Shown here: positions 1-9,199 of the stretch, piece after piece
Layout of the letters: every line of letters begins with the position of its first letter
How positions within the stretch are numbered: position 1 is the stretch's first letter
Assembly (NCBI GenBank): GCA_964555355.1
Contig: CAZKRY010000017.1
Coordinates: 1 to 64,000, forward strand
Length of the DNA: 64,000 bases
DNA from: CAIKBL01 sp964555355
GTDB lineage: Bacteria; Pseudomonadota; Gammaproteobacteria; Ga0077536
Direction: 5' to 3'
Translations under genes and position numbers: made by a program
Notes under the pieces: model-generated
Databases searched by the model: none
What the model was told of the DNA's origin: nothing
What the model saw: the letters and a program-made list of their open reading frames with translations, nothing else

Positions 1-603
1 GAACGCATTACGTATCGCTTTAACTTGCAGCCGTTTTCCACCAGCGATGTACGCGATTATCTACAGCGGCGCGCACAGGTCAGCGGTTATCGTGGACCGG
101 AATTGTTCGATGCGGGCGCGGTGCGCGCACTGACCCGCCATGCGCGTGGCCTTTTACGCCGGATCAACGTACTGGCCGATAAGGCGCTGCTCGCCGCCTA
201 TTCAAGCGGCATGCGCCGAGTCAACGCACGTCACGTCAAGCTCGCGGCACGCGACAGTGAGTACGCCCCCCCGGCGAGCGTGCGTTGGCCTAGGCGCGGG
301 GGGCTTGTCGGGGTGTTGACGGGTGTGCTGATTCTCATACTTACCTGGCAGTTATTACCGTTGAACCTACTGCCGTTGCAATGGCGACCATGGGCCGCGC
401 CCACCGCCGAAAACACGATCGTGCCGCCAACTTTGGCGCCGCAGGACTTCGTCGCCATCGTGCGGAGCGATCCGGTGGTTACCGAATCACCTGAATTTGA
501 AGACACCGCGCAGCTACACCTCGCGTTTGCCGAGTTAGACCGGCTCGCGGGCAATGACGCGCCGGTTCTTTCGTTTGAAGGAGGCGCACGTGTTACGCCA
601 TAA
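1..603 (+). CDS. mshM: MshM-like ExeA/GspA-family ATPase, C-terminal part (5' end outside window)
   Basis: The reading frame is open from base 1, so this is the tail of a longer gene. The visible part starts with ERITYRFNLQPFS, followed by a helical region (RALTRHARGLLRRINVLADKALLAAYS) typical of the lid after the AAA core of ExeA/GspA/MshM ATPases. A single membrane segment (bases about 300-360) and a periplasmic tail follow. The family consists of membrane-anchored ATPases that help place or assemble the secretin or pilus machinery at the envelope. The next gene is a secretin, which supports an MSHA-type assignment. The catalytic motifs are upstream and cannot be checked. A GspA of a type II secretion system is the main alternative. 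Confidence 0.7.
   Translation, partial: ERITYRFNLQPFSTSDVRDYLQRRAQVSGYRGPELFDAGAVRALTRHARGLLRRINVLADKALLAAYSSGMRRVNARHVKLAARDSEYAPPASVRWPRRGGLVGVLTGVLILILTWQLLPLNLLPLQWRPWAAPTAENTIVPPTLAPQDFVAIVRSDPVVTESPEFEDTAQLHLAFAELDRLAGNDAPVLSFEGGARVTP
577..584 (+). promoter_or_regulatory. Strong ribosome binding site fixing the secretin start
   Basis: GAAGGAGG lies 5 bases before the GTG at 590, inside the end of the preceding ATPase gene. It favours GTG 590 over the upstream in-frame ATG at 554. The 590 start also gives a clean lipoprotein signal peptide. Confidence 0.7.
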
Positions 604-2254
604 CCTTGGTCGGTTCGTACTGACCCTCGGGTTACTTGCGCTGTACGGTTGCGCCGAACTCAAACCAACGCCGCCCGCGCCATCCGCGACCGCGCATTTA
701 CCGGCCGAACGCACCGCGCCGCCGAGCGCTGATATTCCGGCGGTAGTGCCACAGGCGGCTTACGTGCCACCGCCACAGCCCGTGCCGGAGAAAGAACGTT
801 ATACGGTGGTGGTCAATGACGTGCCGGTCCGCGAATTGTTATTCGCATTGGCGCGGGATGCGGCGATGGATGTCGACATCGCCGGGGATATCACCGGGAA
901 CGTCACGCTCAACGCCATTGAACAAACGTTGCCGCAGATCCTAGAGAGAGTCGCGCAGCAAGCGAACCTCCGGTACCGCATCGACGGCTCGCATATCACC
1001 GTCGAGCCGGATGCGCCGTACTTTCGCACTTACGAAGTGGGCTACGTCAACTTGTCGCGCGACACCGATACCACGGTGAGCGTCGCGACGCAGGTGGCGA
1101 CCACCGGCGAAGGCGGCACGGACGAGAACAGCCGCAGCGGCACCGGAAACGCCGGGACCAATAGCTCGGCGACCCAGGTCAAATCGCGTTCGAGCAACCG
1201 TTTTTGGGAGACGCTGACGGTCAATATTTTAAGCATTCTCGGCGAGGCGGCCGAGGGCGATTCTGAATCGTTGCGCTCGGAAAATCTGGTCATCAATGCG
1301 GAGGCCGGCGTCGTGTCAGTTAAGGCAACCGGCAAGCAGCATCAGTTGATTCAAAAATTCATCGATCAGGTGTTAACCAACGCGCGGCGCCAAGTATTGG
1401 TCGAAGCGACGATCGTCGAAGTGACGTTAAACGATCAATATCAATCCGGCGTCGACTGGCAGATCCTGCTCGATCAAGACCGCGCCGGCTTTGGGTTCAA
1501 TCAGAGCTTACTCGGCGCGGTGACCGATGGAGTGATCGATAACGCGATTTCCTCATTTACGCTCGGTTATCGCGATCCCGATGCGAGCGGCAAACTTGTC
1601 GAGGCAACGGTGCGTTTGCTGCGTGAATTTGGCGACACCAAGGTATTGTCGAGCCCGCGCTTGATGGTGATGAACAATCAAACCGCGTTGCTCAAAGTGG
1701 TCGAAGAGCTAGTGTATTTCACGCTCGATGTCACCACCACCGACTCGACGCTGAACGCGCAAGGACGCTCGTTTGTCGAAACGGAAGTGCACTCGGTGCC
1801 GGTTGGCTTGGTCATGGCGGTGACCCCGCAAATTTCGGCCAATCAAGAGGTGACATTGACGGTGCGTCCCACCATTTCGCAGAAAGTGGGTGATGCGGTC
1901 GATCCCGGCCCGCGGCTCGCCAGTCAATTAAACGGCGTCGATGGCGACGAGATCACCAACACCGTCCCGGTCATCCGGACCCGTGAAATGGAATCGGTGT
2001 TGAAGCTCGTCAATGGCCAAGTAGGGGTGTTGGGCGGACTGATGCAGGACGAGGTCAACAACGGGAATCGCGAAGTACCCGGTCTTGCCCGGATCCCCGT
2101 GGTCGGTGACATCTTTTTTAATGTCGATGAAGCCAAGAACCGCAAAACCGAACTCGTGATCTTTCTGCGACCGGTGGTGGTGAAGGATCCGAATATCGAG
2201 ACCGATCTCAAGGATTACCAGCAGTACTTGAGCCACGATACGTCGGAGCCGTAG
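590..2254 (+). CDS. mshL: Pilus secretin, MshL-like outer-membrane lipoprotein
   Basis: This protein is predicted to form the outer-membrane ring through which the pilus passes. From GTG 590 it is 554 residues. The N-terminus is a lipoprotein signal peptide ending in LALYGC (Cys21), so it is probably lipid-anchored. An STN/N0 secretin domain follows at roughly residues 70-140, then a low-complexity Gly/Ser/Thr stretch at about 165-205. The secretin beta-domain is at about 320-535, with VLSSPRLMVMNNQTALLKV and VGVLGGLMQDEV as recognisable blocks and a hydrophobic end (ELVIFLRPVVV). The start overlaps the ATPase gene by 14 bases. PilQ or GspD are alternatives, but the lipobox, the short N-terminal region and the neighbours favour MshL. 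Confidence 0.85.
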   Translation: MLRHNLGRFVLTLGLLALYGCAELKPTPPAPSATAHLPAERTAPPSADIPAVVPQAAYVPPPQPVPEKERYTVVVNDVPVRELLFALARDAAMDVDIAGDITGNVTLNAIEQTLPQILERVAQQANLRYRIDGSHITVEPDAPYFRTYEVGYVNLSRDTDTTVSVATQVATTGEGGTDENSRSGTGNAGTNSSATQVKSRSSNRFWETLTVNILSILGEAAEGDSESLRSENLVINAEAGVVSVKATGKQHQLIQKFIDQVLTNARRQVLVEATIVEVTLNDQYQSGVDWQILLDQDRAGFGFNQSLLGAVTDGVIDNAISSFTLGYRDPDASGKLVEATVRLLREFGDTKVLSSPRLMVMNNQTALLKVVEELVYFTLDVTTTDSTLNAQGRSFVETEVHSVPVGLVMAVTPQISANQEVTLTVRPTISQKVGDAVDPGPRLASQLNGVDGDEITNTVPVIRTREMESVLKLVNGQVGVLGGLMQDEVNNGNREVPGLARIPVVGDIFFNVDEAKNRKTELVIFLRPVVVKDPNIETDLKDYQQYLSHDTSEP

Positions 2255-2283
2255 TAAATGGTGCGTCACGGAGACTTGATTTC

Positions 2284-3621
2284 ATGAGTCTGTTGATGGA
2301 TGCGCTGCGCAAAGCGGAAGCGGACAAAAAAGCGGCGGCGGCGCGTGAAGCAGGGATCGAAATCAGCGATGCGCGTTCTCGCACGGACGAGCTGCGCCTT
2401 GAACCACTGAGTGAAACGACCGGCGACAGCTTAAGCCTCTCACCAACGGGTGAGTTCTCGACCACGCAGACCAATCCTCGCTTGAGCAGTACGGGGCGTT
2501 TGCGCCAGGATTTCACCGATCCGACGCTCGCCGATGAACTGCTGTTCGTGCGTCCGGCCGAATCCACGAGTAAGCGTGGCGCGGACAGTCTCGCGCGTCC
2601 GGAATTGGTGACCCCCACCACCGTCTTTGCCGCAATCCAGCCGAGCGGTCGCTCACGCGCGACGTGGATAATCGCCTCGGTGTTAGTGGGATTACTGGCC
2701 GGCGTCGCGACGGTCGGTTATCGACTCTACGTGTACACACCGCCGCCGTTGTACATCCCCTCGCCGCGGATCGCCGACAGCGTTGAGCGGCCCTTGCCCA
2801 CACCACCGCCGCCGAGCACGCCACAACCAGTCGAAGTATTACCTGCGCCGATGGCGCCGGTGATTGCCATCACCCCGCCGAGCGAGACGCGGGTTGCGGA
2901 CGCCATGCAAGCCGTGGTGGCACCACCCGCGCCGACGCCAGTCGAACCGCCTGCGCCAGCGCACGAAATCGTACCGGCACCGCTCGCGCAGGATTTCGAA
3001 ATGCGTAACGGTGACTTGCGGATCACACGCACGCCGCAGCGCGACTTTTCGCCGCGCTTGCGCGCCGCTTACCAGGCGGTCGCGCAGGGCGATTTTGCGA
3101 GCGCGGAACGAATTTATACCGAGGTGCTCGCCAAAGCGCCGACGCAAGCGGATGCCTTGCTTGGCATGGGCGCGATTGCCATGCAACGCAATCGGCGCGA
3201 AGACGCCCACCGCTACTATTCGGCGGTGCTGCGCGAGGTTCCCGATCATCCGGTCGCGACCGCGGCGCGTTTTCTAATTGAAGGCACCGGCGGGACGGCC
3301 GCCAGCGAAGCTAAATTAAAGCTCCTACTCGACCAGGGCGTCGAAGCGCCGTTCTTGCATTTTTCGTTGGGCGTTTTGTACGCGCGCGAGGCGCGGTGGG
3401 GCGACGCGCAGCAAGCATTCTTCGAAGCTTATCGCGGCCAGCCGCGCAATGCCGACTATGCCTTCAATCTCGCGGTATCGCTCGATCGTTTGGGCCAAGG
3501 CGGCGCGGCACTCGACTACTACCGTCGCGCGCTCGCCAGCGCCGATCGGCACGCGCAGTTCGCCCCCGCCGATGTTGAGCGACGGATCGCAAGCTTGACG
3601 CAAACCGCGGCCACTCCGTGA
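2284..3621 (+). CDS. mshN: MshN-like TPR protein of pilus assembly
   Basis: A 445-residue, single-pass inner-membrane protein. The N-terminus MSLLMDALRKAEADKKAA is characteristic of MshN and related GspB-like pilus proteins. One membrane helix lies at about 128-150, followed by a proline-rich periplasmic spacer (about 155-235) and several tetratricopeptide repeats to the end. The family is thought to scaffold the assembly complex through its TPRs. The stop codon overlaps the GTG start of the ATPase gene (GTGA), so the two are probably translationally coupled. Confidence 0.75.
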   Translation: MSLLMDALRKAEADKKAAAAREAGIEISDARSRTDELRLEPLSETTGDSLSLSPTGEFSTTQTNPRLSSTGRLRQDFTDPTLADELLFVRPAESTSKRGADSLARPELVTPTTVFAAIQPSGRSRATWIIASVLVGLLAGVATVGYRLYVYTPPPLYIPSPRIADSVERPLPTPPPPSTPQPVEVLPAPMAPVIAITPPSETRVADAMQAVVAPPAPTPVEPPAPAHEIVPAPLAQDFEMRNGDLRITRTPQRDFSPRLRAAYQAVAQGDFASAERIYTEVLAKAPTQADALLGMGAIAMQRNRREDAHRYYSAVLREVPDHPVATAARFLIEGTGGTAASEAKLKLLLDQGVEAPFLHFSLGVLYAREARWGDAQQAFFEAYRGQPRNADYAFNLAVSLDRLGQGGAALDYYRRALASADRHAQFAPADVERRIASLTQTAATP

Positions 3622-5327
3622 GCACCTTGATGAAGAAAAACTTTCGCATCGGCGAATTGCTGGTGCAGAAAGGCGTGGTGAGTCAGGACCAGGTGCGGAT
3701 CGCGCTGACCGAGCAAAAACGCAACCGCGATCACTTAGGCAAGATTTTGGTACGACTAGGTTTTGCCACCGAAGCCGTCATCCTCGATGTGCTTGGCGGC
3801 GCGCTCGGCCAGCAGAAAGCCGACTTGAGTAAAGTGGTGGTGGACAGCGAAGCGATTAGGCTCATCCCCAAAGACCTCGCGCGCCGGTTCCATATTCTGC
3901 CGCTGACTTTCGATGGCAATCGCAAACGGCTGACGATTGCGATGGCTGACACGTTCAATGTTGTCGCGCTCGATCAGGTGACCGCGCTCATCGGCGGCGA
4001 TACGGAGATCGTCCCGCTCATGGCGGGCGAAGCCGAGATCGAAAAAGCCATCGATCAGTTCTACGGCTTTGAACTTTCGGTCGACGGCATTCTGCAGGAA
4101 ATTGAAACCGGCGAAATTGATTACGAAAGCCTAGATGCCGACAGTCAAGAGTACAGCCAGCCGGTGGTACGACTGGTCAACGCGCTCCTGGCGGACGCGG
4201 TCAAACGCGGGGCTTCGGACATTCACTTTGAGCCGGAGGAAGGCTTTCTGCGCTTCCGGTACCGCATCGATGGCGTACTGCGACAGGTGCGCAGCCTGCA
4301 TAAGAATTACTGGTCGGCGCTTGCCGTGCGCTTGAAGGTCATGTCCGGCATGGATATCGCGGAAACCCGCGCGCCGCAGGATGGTCGCATCACGCTTTCG
4401 TTGTCTGGACGACAGATCGATTTTCGCGTGTCCACCATTCCCACAGTGCATGGCGAGAACATCGTGTTGCGCGTGCTCGATCGCCAGAAAGGTATCGTGC
4501 CGATCGAGGACATCGGACTCGAAGAAGAATTGCTGCATTTATTGAAACTCATGGTGGCGCGCCCGGAAGGACTGTTGCTCGTCACCGGTCCCACCGGCAG
4601 CGGCAAAACCACCACGCTCTACAGCCTGCTGAATCATCTGAATACCGAGACGGTCAACATCATGACGCTCGAAGATCCAGTTGAGTATCCGATGGGGATG
4701 ATCCGTCAGACCTCGCTCAATGAAGCCGTGCGCTTGGACTTCGCGAGCGGTATTCGTTCGATGCTGCGCCAAGATCCGGACATCATTCTGGTCGGCGAGA
4801 TCCGCGATGAAGACACCGCGGCGATGGCGTTTCGCGCGGCGATGACCGGCCATCAAGTCTTCTCGACCTTGCACGCGAACTCCGCCGTAGGCGCCATTCC
4901 ACGTTTGCTCGATATGGGCGTGCGGCCGGAAGTGATGGCCGGCAATTTAATCGGCATTCTGGCGCAGCGCTTGGTGCGTCGCTTGAAATCCGGCTGCCAA
5001 GAGACCTATGTGCCGAGCGGCATCGAGCGTCACATCCTGGGTTTGGCCGATGACAATGCAAACCAAATATTTCGCGTTGCCGAAGAATTTCGGCACACGG
5101 AACACCAAGGCTACGCGGGGCGCACCGCGGTCATGGAGCTCTTGAAGTTCGATCAAGATTTAGATGAGTTGATCGCGCGCGGCGCAACCACGCGCGAACT
5201 CGCCAACGCGGCGCGTGCGCGGGGATTTATTCCGCTCGCCGAGATCGCGGTGCGCCGAGTTCTCGATGGCACAACCACCATTGATGAGATTGCACGCGTG
5301 GTCGATTTAAGCGAGCGCTTGAACTAA
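3618..5327 (+). CDS. mshE: Pilus assembly ATPase, MshE/PilB/GspE family
   Basis: A cytoplasmic hexameric ATPase that powers pilus extension. It has 569 residues, counting from GTG 3618; an ATG at 3630 is an alternative start. An N-terminal MshEN-type domain, known in MshE to bind cyclic di-GMP, covers about residues 1-150. The GspE core holds Walker A GPTGSGKTTT (about 322-332), an Asp box, Walker B DPDIILVGEIRDEDTA (about 385-400) and the His box TGHQVFSTLHANSA. One oddity is the zinc-binding tetracysteine region that many GspE/PilB proteins carry near the C-terminus. It retains only one Cys (RLKSGCQETY), and the second CxxC position reads FRHTEHQGYAGR. The downstream platform gene starts 2 bases after the stop. 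Confidence 0.9.
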   Translation: MSTLMKKNFRIGELLVQKGVVSQDQVRIALTEQKRNRDHLGKILVRLGFATEAVILDVLGGALGQQKADLSKVVVDSEAIRLIPKDLARRFHILPLTFDGNRKRLTIAMADTFNVVALDQVTALIGGDTEIVPLMAGEAEIEKAIDQFYGFELSVDGILQEIETGEIDYESLDADSQEYSQPVVRLVNALLADAVKRGASDIHFEPEEGFLRFRYRIDGVLRQVRSLHKNYWSALAVRLKVMSGMDIAETRAPQDGRITLSLSGRQIDFRVSTIPTVHGENIVLRVLDRQKGIVPIEDIGLEEELLHLLKLMVARPEGLLLVTGPTGSGKTTTLYSLLNHLNTETVNIMTLEDPVEYPMGMIRQTSLNEAVRLDFASGIRSMLRQDPDIILVGEIRDEDTAAMAFRAAMTGHQVFSTLHANSAVGAIPRLLDMGVRPEVMAGNLIGILAQRLVRRLKSGCQETYVPSGIERHILGLADDNANQIFRVAEEFRHTEHQGYAGRTAVMELLKFDQDLDELIARGATTRELANAARARGFIPLAEIAVRRVLDGTTTIDEIARVVDLSERLN

Positions 5328-5329
5328 CC

Positions 5330-6529
5330 GTGGATGCCTTCCGTTACAAAGCGATGGATCAACGAGGCCACATCCTGCGTGGCAAATTGAATGCCGTGAA
5401 TCCTGCCGATCTCGAAACGCGCCTAAGCCGCATGGGACTCGATCTTCTCAATTTCCAGGCGCTGCGCGCGCGCGCCAGCACGGGGACACGCGTGCGGACG
5501 GTCGATCTCATCACTTTCGCGTTCCATTTGGAGCAGCTCATTCGCTCCGGCGTGCCGATTCTCGAGGGTCTGGCCGATCTGCGCGACACGCTCGATCACA
5601 AACGTCTAAAAGAAGTGACCGCCGCGCTTATTGAGTCGATCGAAGGCGGTAAAAACTTATCAGGCGCGATGGCTGATTTCCCCACCGTGTTCGACACCGT
5701 ATTCGTCAGCCTCATCCGCGCGGGCGAACAGAGCGGTCGACTACCGGAGGTCATGCAGAAGATCATCGAGAACCTGAAATGGCAGGATGAGCAGACCGCG
5801 TATACCAAAAAGCTGCTGATGTACCCGGCGATCGTCAGTGTTGTGATTGTCGTCGTTTTGTTTTTTTTGATGGTGTACGTGGTGCCGCAGCTCGTGACGT
5901 TTCTTGCCACCATGGGACAAACCCTGCCGCTGCAAACGCGTGCGCTCATTGCGACGAGTAAATTTATCAGCGATTACTGGCCGTGGTTGGCGACGCTTCC
6001 GCCGGTGCTTTTCGCAGCTTTCGTGTTTGGCCTGCGCACCAATCCCGAGTTCGCAGAGAAAATGGATGGCGCCAAGCTTAAATTGCCGTTGCTCGGACCA
6101 ATTTTGAAAAAGCTGGTGGTCACGCGCGTGTGCAGTGTGTTTTCAATCATGTACACCTCCGGCATTACCGTGCTTGAGTGTATTCGCAGCGGCGAGGAGG
6201 TCGCCGACAATCGGGCGATTCGGACCGCGCTCCGCGATGCCGGGCGCTCGATCGCCGACGGCGGCGGGATCAGCGCGAGTTTCGCCGCCACGGGTTTATT
6301 CCCGCCACTGGTGGTACGCATGCTGCGCGTCGGGGAGAATACCGGCGCGCTTGAAGAAGCCTTGAACAACGTGACGTATTTTTTCACGCGCGACGTGCGT
6401 GAATCGATCACTCGCGCACAAACCCTCATTTTGCCGACGGTAACGGTTCTGCTCGGCTTAATCGTGTTGTGGATAATGCTCTCGATTCTCGGACCTATTT
6501 ATGATCTCTTCACGCAGATCAAAGTTTAG
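5330..6529 (+). CDS. mshG: Pilus inner-membrane platform protein, MshG/PilC/GspF family
   Basis: A 399-residue integral inner-membrane protein that couples the ATPase to pilin extraction. Two GspF domains are visible. The first contains FAFHLEQLIRSGVPILEGL and LIRAGEQSGRLPEVM. The second contains VCSVFSIMYTSGITVLECI and MLRVGENTGALEEAL. Hydrophobic segments fall at about 165-190, 215-235 and 365-390, the expected three transmembrane helices. The length is standard for the family. It starts with GTG 2 bases after mshE, clearly in the same operon. Confidence 0.9.
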   Translation: MDAFRYKAMDQRGHILRGKLNAVNPADLETRLSRMGLDLLNFQALRARASTGTRVRTVDLITFAFHLEQLIRSGVPILEGLADLRDTLDHKRLKEVTAALIESIEGGKNLSGAMADFPTVFDTVFVSLIRAGEQSGRLPEVMQKIIENLKWQDEQTAYTKKLLMYPAIVSVVIVVVLFFLMVYVVPQLVTFLATMGQTLPLQTRALIATSKFISDYWPWLATLPPVLFAAFVFGLRTNPEFAEKMDGAKLKLPLLGPILKKLVVTRVCSVFSIMYTSGITVLECIRSGEEVADNRAIRTALRDAGRSIADGGGISASFAATGLFPPLVVRMLRVGENTGALEEALNNVTYFFTRDVRESITRAQTLILPTVTVLLGLIVLWIMLSILGPIYDLFTQIKV

Positions 6530-6547
6530 TTCAACCCAGGGCCACCG

Positions 6548-8131
6548 ATGTTAGGCTTTGGTGAGCGTGAACCGCGCGTATTGCTGATTGCGGCGGATCG
6601 CGCGTTGCTGTTTGTCGGTCCTCGCCGGCTCGAACACGCCTATGAATTCGCCAACAGCGAGAGCGGCTGGAACGCGTTCGCGACTTACTTGCAGCAAGCG
6701 CCGAATACCCCTTTGCGCGTGCTGGTAGATGTGGTCGAAGAAGAATATCGACAAGACACGGTACCGCATGTCCGCGGCGCCGATCGCCGTGCCGTGTTAT
6801 CCAGGAAATTTGCGCGGCTTTTTCGCAGCACCCCGTATAGCCTGGCGCTTTTTCAGGGCCGCGAAAACGATGGCCGGCGCGACGATCGCGTATTGCTCAC
6901 CGCGCTCACCAAACCCGACACCTTGACGCCATGGATTTCGCAAATTCTAAGTCATCGGGTGCCGCTCGCGGGGATTTGGTCACTGCCGGTATTGAGTCAG
7001 GCTTTGCTCGGCAAATTGCAAGCGAAGTCATCCAATGTTCTCTTCATCAGCGTGCAGCAGGCGAGTGGCTTACGCCAAACTTTTTTCCGCGACGGTCATC
7101 TGAAGATCAGTCGCTTGGCACAAATGCCGCGCATTGGGGCAGTCCCTTACGCAAGCTATTTACTTGCCGAACTCGCCAAGCTACGCCGCTACCTGAGTAG
7201 TTTGGCGCTGATCTCCCGCGATAGCCCACTCGCCATTTATCTGCTGAGCCATGGCGCATTGCTGCAAGATTTGGAGACTCACTGCAAGAATACCGATGGC
7301 GAACATTATTATCTGGTTGACACCGAAGAGTTTGCGTCTCGGCTTGGCTTGCCGGCATCGTTGGCAACGCCTTATGCCGATGCGCTGTTCGCGCAGCTAC
7401 TGCTGACGGATGCGCCGAAAGAGCATTACGCACAAGCCGAGGAATCGCGCTATTTCCGGCTTCATCAAGCCAATCTAGGTTTGATCGCAGCAAGTTTGTT
7501 GTTGCTGGTGGGAAGTGCCGGGTGGAGCGGACTGCGGCTGCTCGAGGCGGTCGGCCTAAAGCAGCAAGCGCAGGATGCCGCGCAGAAATCCGTGTTTTAT
7601 CGTGAACGCTTTGCACTCGCGCGGCGGGATCTTCCGCCTACGGTTGTTGAAGCGTCGGCCATCAAAACCGCGGTCGAAGCGGTGGCGACCTTACGTGAAC
7701 TCAAAGCTTCCCCGGTGTCGGCGTGGCAGTTGCTCGGTGCCGCGCTGTCCGCGCGGCCGACCATCACGCTCGACGAACTACGCTGGTATCGAACCTTCGA
7801 TCCCAATCAGGACCCGGCGCATACCGAGCAAAAAACGGATGCCAAGATACCGTTATCGGCGGAGTATCGGTATTACGCGGTGAGCACGCTCGCCGCTCAC
7901 TTTGATAACTTCGCCGGCGACTACCGCGCCGCAATTGCACAGATTGACGAGCTAGCGGCGGCGCTCCGCGCCGAACCCACGGTACATCACGTGGAAGTTG
8001 AAAATTATCCCGTCGATTTGCGGCCCGCAGCCACTGTCTCCGGCACCTCGGAGATCGCTTCCGGTAACGCAACCGCCGCCTTTACCCTACGCCTAATCAT
8101 CGGAGTTCCGCATGCAGTCAAAGCGGGATGA
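6548..8131 (+). CDS. PilM/PilN-like pilus assembly protein (MshI-like)
   Basis: A 527-residue protein. Residues 1 to about 290 resemble a PilM/GspL-type actin-fold cytoplasmic module (start LGFGEREPRVLLIAADRALLFVG). A single transmembrane helix follows at about 312-335 (LGLIAASLLLLVGSAGW), then a periplasmic coiled and ferredoxin-like region as in PilN/GspL. It would link the cytoplasmic ATPase side to the periplasmic alignment subcomplex. The assignment rests on architecture and on position between the platform gene and a PilO-like gene; I see no diagnostic nucleotide-binding motif. It overlaps the next gene by 20 bases. Confidence 0.6.
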   Translation: MLGFGEREPRVLLIAADRALLFVGPRRLEHAYEFANSESGWNAFATYLQQAPNTPLRVLVDVVEEEYRQDTVPHVRGADRRAVLSRKFARLFRSTPYSLALFQGRENDGRRDDRVLLTALTKPDTLTPWISQILSHRVPLAGIWSLPVLSQALLGKLQAKSSNVLFISVQQASGLRQTFFRDGHLKISRLAQMPRIGAVPYASYLLAELAKLRRYLSSLALISRDSPLAIYLLSHGALLQDLETHCKNTDGEHYYLVDTEEFASRLGLPASLATPYADALFAQLLLTDAPKEHYAQAEESRYFRLHQANLGLIAASLLLLVGSAGWSGLRLLEAVGLKQQAQDAAQKSVFYRERFALARRDLPPTVVEASAIKTAVEAVATLRELKASPVSAWQLLGAALSARPTITLDELRWYRTFDPNQDPAHTEQKTDAKIPLSAEYRYYAVSTLAAHFDNFAGDYRAAIAQIDELAAALRAEPTVHHVEVENYPVDLRPAATVSGTSEIASGNATAAFTLRLIIGVPHAVKAG

Positions 8132-8720
8132 GTGGGTGGCGCTGCGCGGTGCGCTGGGGGTGGCAGTGGTGTGCGCGATCGCGGCAGCCGCGATGTTGCT
8201 CACCAGCGATTATTTGTGGCGCGAGGCCGATCGCGAATATCAAACTCATTTCGCGGCATTTCGCGAAGCCAGCCGGCGTTATTTGGCGGTGGCGGATGAA
8301 GAGAAAATAATCGAAGCGCAGTATCCCCTTTTTAAAGCGTTGTTCGCGGGCGGCCTGCTGGGCGATGAGCACCGCTTAACTTGGGTCGAGGTGCTACAGC
8401 GGGCCGGGCGCGAACTTGATCTACATAACCTCGAGTATCGAGTCGATCCGCAAACCCGATACACGCCGGAAGTCCCGTTGAACACGGCGCCATTTGACTT
8501 GTTCTTTAGCGCCATGCACATCAAAGTTGGTCTTCGACACGAGGGAGAGTTACTCAATATCCTGCATCGGCTAGAACAAGACGGCGAAGGCTTGTTCAGT
8601 GTCGAACGCTGCGAACTCCTGCGCCAAGCGAGCGGCGACGTCGAGGCGAACCTCGCGGCCGAGTGTTCGCTACGCTGGTTTACGCTCGATATGCCGGGCG
8701 ACGCCAAGCTCACCTTATGA
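8112..8720 (+). CDS. PilO/MshJ-like pilus alignment protein
   Basis: A 202-residue bitopic protein with a short cytoplasmic N-terminus, one transmembrane helix at about 12-32 (ALGVAVVCAIAAAAMLLTS), a coiled segment, and a periplasmic ferredoxin-like domain (IKVGLRHEGELLNILHRLEQ is the typical PilO/GspM-like strand-helix). It probably pairs with the preceding PilN-like domain. Its stop overlaps the next start as ATGA. Confidence 0.55.
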   Translation: MQSKRDEWVALRGALGVAVVCAIAAAAMLLTSDYLWREADREYQTHFAAFREASRRYLAVADEEKIIEAQYPLFKALFAGGLLGDEHRLTWVEVLQRAGRELDLHNLEYRVDPQTRYTPEVPLNTAPFDLFFSAMHIKVGLRHEGELLNILHRLEQDGEGLFSVERCELLRQASGDVEANLAAECSLRWFTLDMPGDAKLTL

Positions 8721-9199
8721 CGAAATTCCTTCGCATCATTGCGTTAGGTTTGTTGTGGTTTGCCGCCGGCGCACGCGGCGACGACGTACTCGGCCGCTTG
8801 TTTTACTCACCCGCCGAACGTCATGACATCGATGCCGCGCATGACGCTGCCGTGGCGCCGGCGGTTCCTACGCTACAACCGACCGATATTGCGCATTTGG
8901 AGGAGCCGGAGGTTGAGTTATCGCCCGCCCCCGCACCGCTTCCAACGCTGACACTCCAAGGTATCGTCAAGCGTCGAGATGGACCGTCCACGGTTTGGTT
9001 GAACGGCGTCGCGCAAGATCCCAGGCTTTTACAACTCCCAGGTCTGCATGCACCTCGCGCCCAGATGCGCAGAGATGGGGTCAGCATTGCGCAAGAAAAT
9101 TCTCCGCACAGCATCGAACTCAAAGTGGGAGAAACCATCGCGCCGACCCCGGAATCGCCGATGTTTAAGGGAGCACCGGATGACGGCGGCGCGCAATAA
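8717..9199 (+). CDS. Secreted MshK/PilP-like periplasmic protein
   Basis: 160 residues from ATG 8717, chosen because it overlaps the previous stop (ATGA) and starts a signal peptide (MTKFLRIIALGLLWFAAGARG). A Pro/Glu-rich linker is followed by LPTLTLQGIVKRRDGPSTVWLNGV, resembling the short beta-domain of MshK and of GspC/PilP homology regions. Its likely role is a periplasmic connector to the secretin. The identification is by position and pattern, not by strong similarity. Confidence 0.5.
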   Translation: MTKFLRIIALGLLWFAAGARGDDVLGRLFYSPAERHDIDAAHDAAVAPAVPTLQPTDIAHLEEPEVELSPAPAPLPTLTLQGIVKRRDGPSTVWLNGVAQDPRLLQLPGLHAPRAQMRRDGVSIAQENSPHSIELKVGETIAPTPESPMFKGAPDDGGAQ

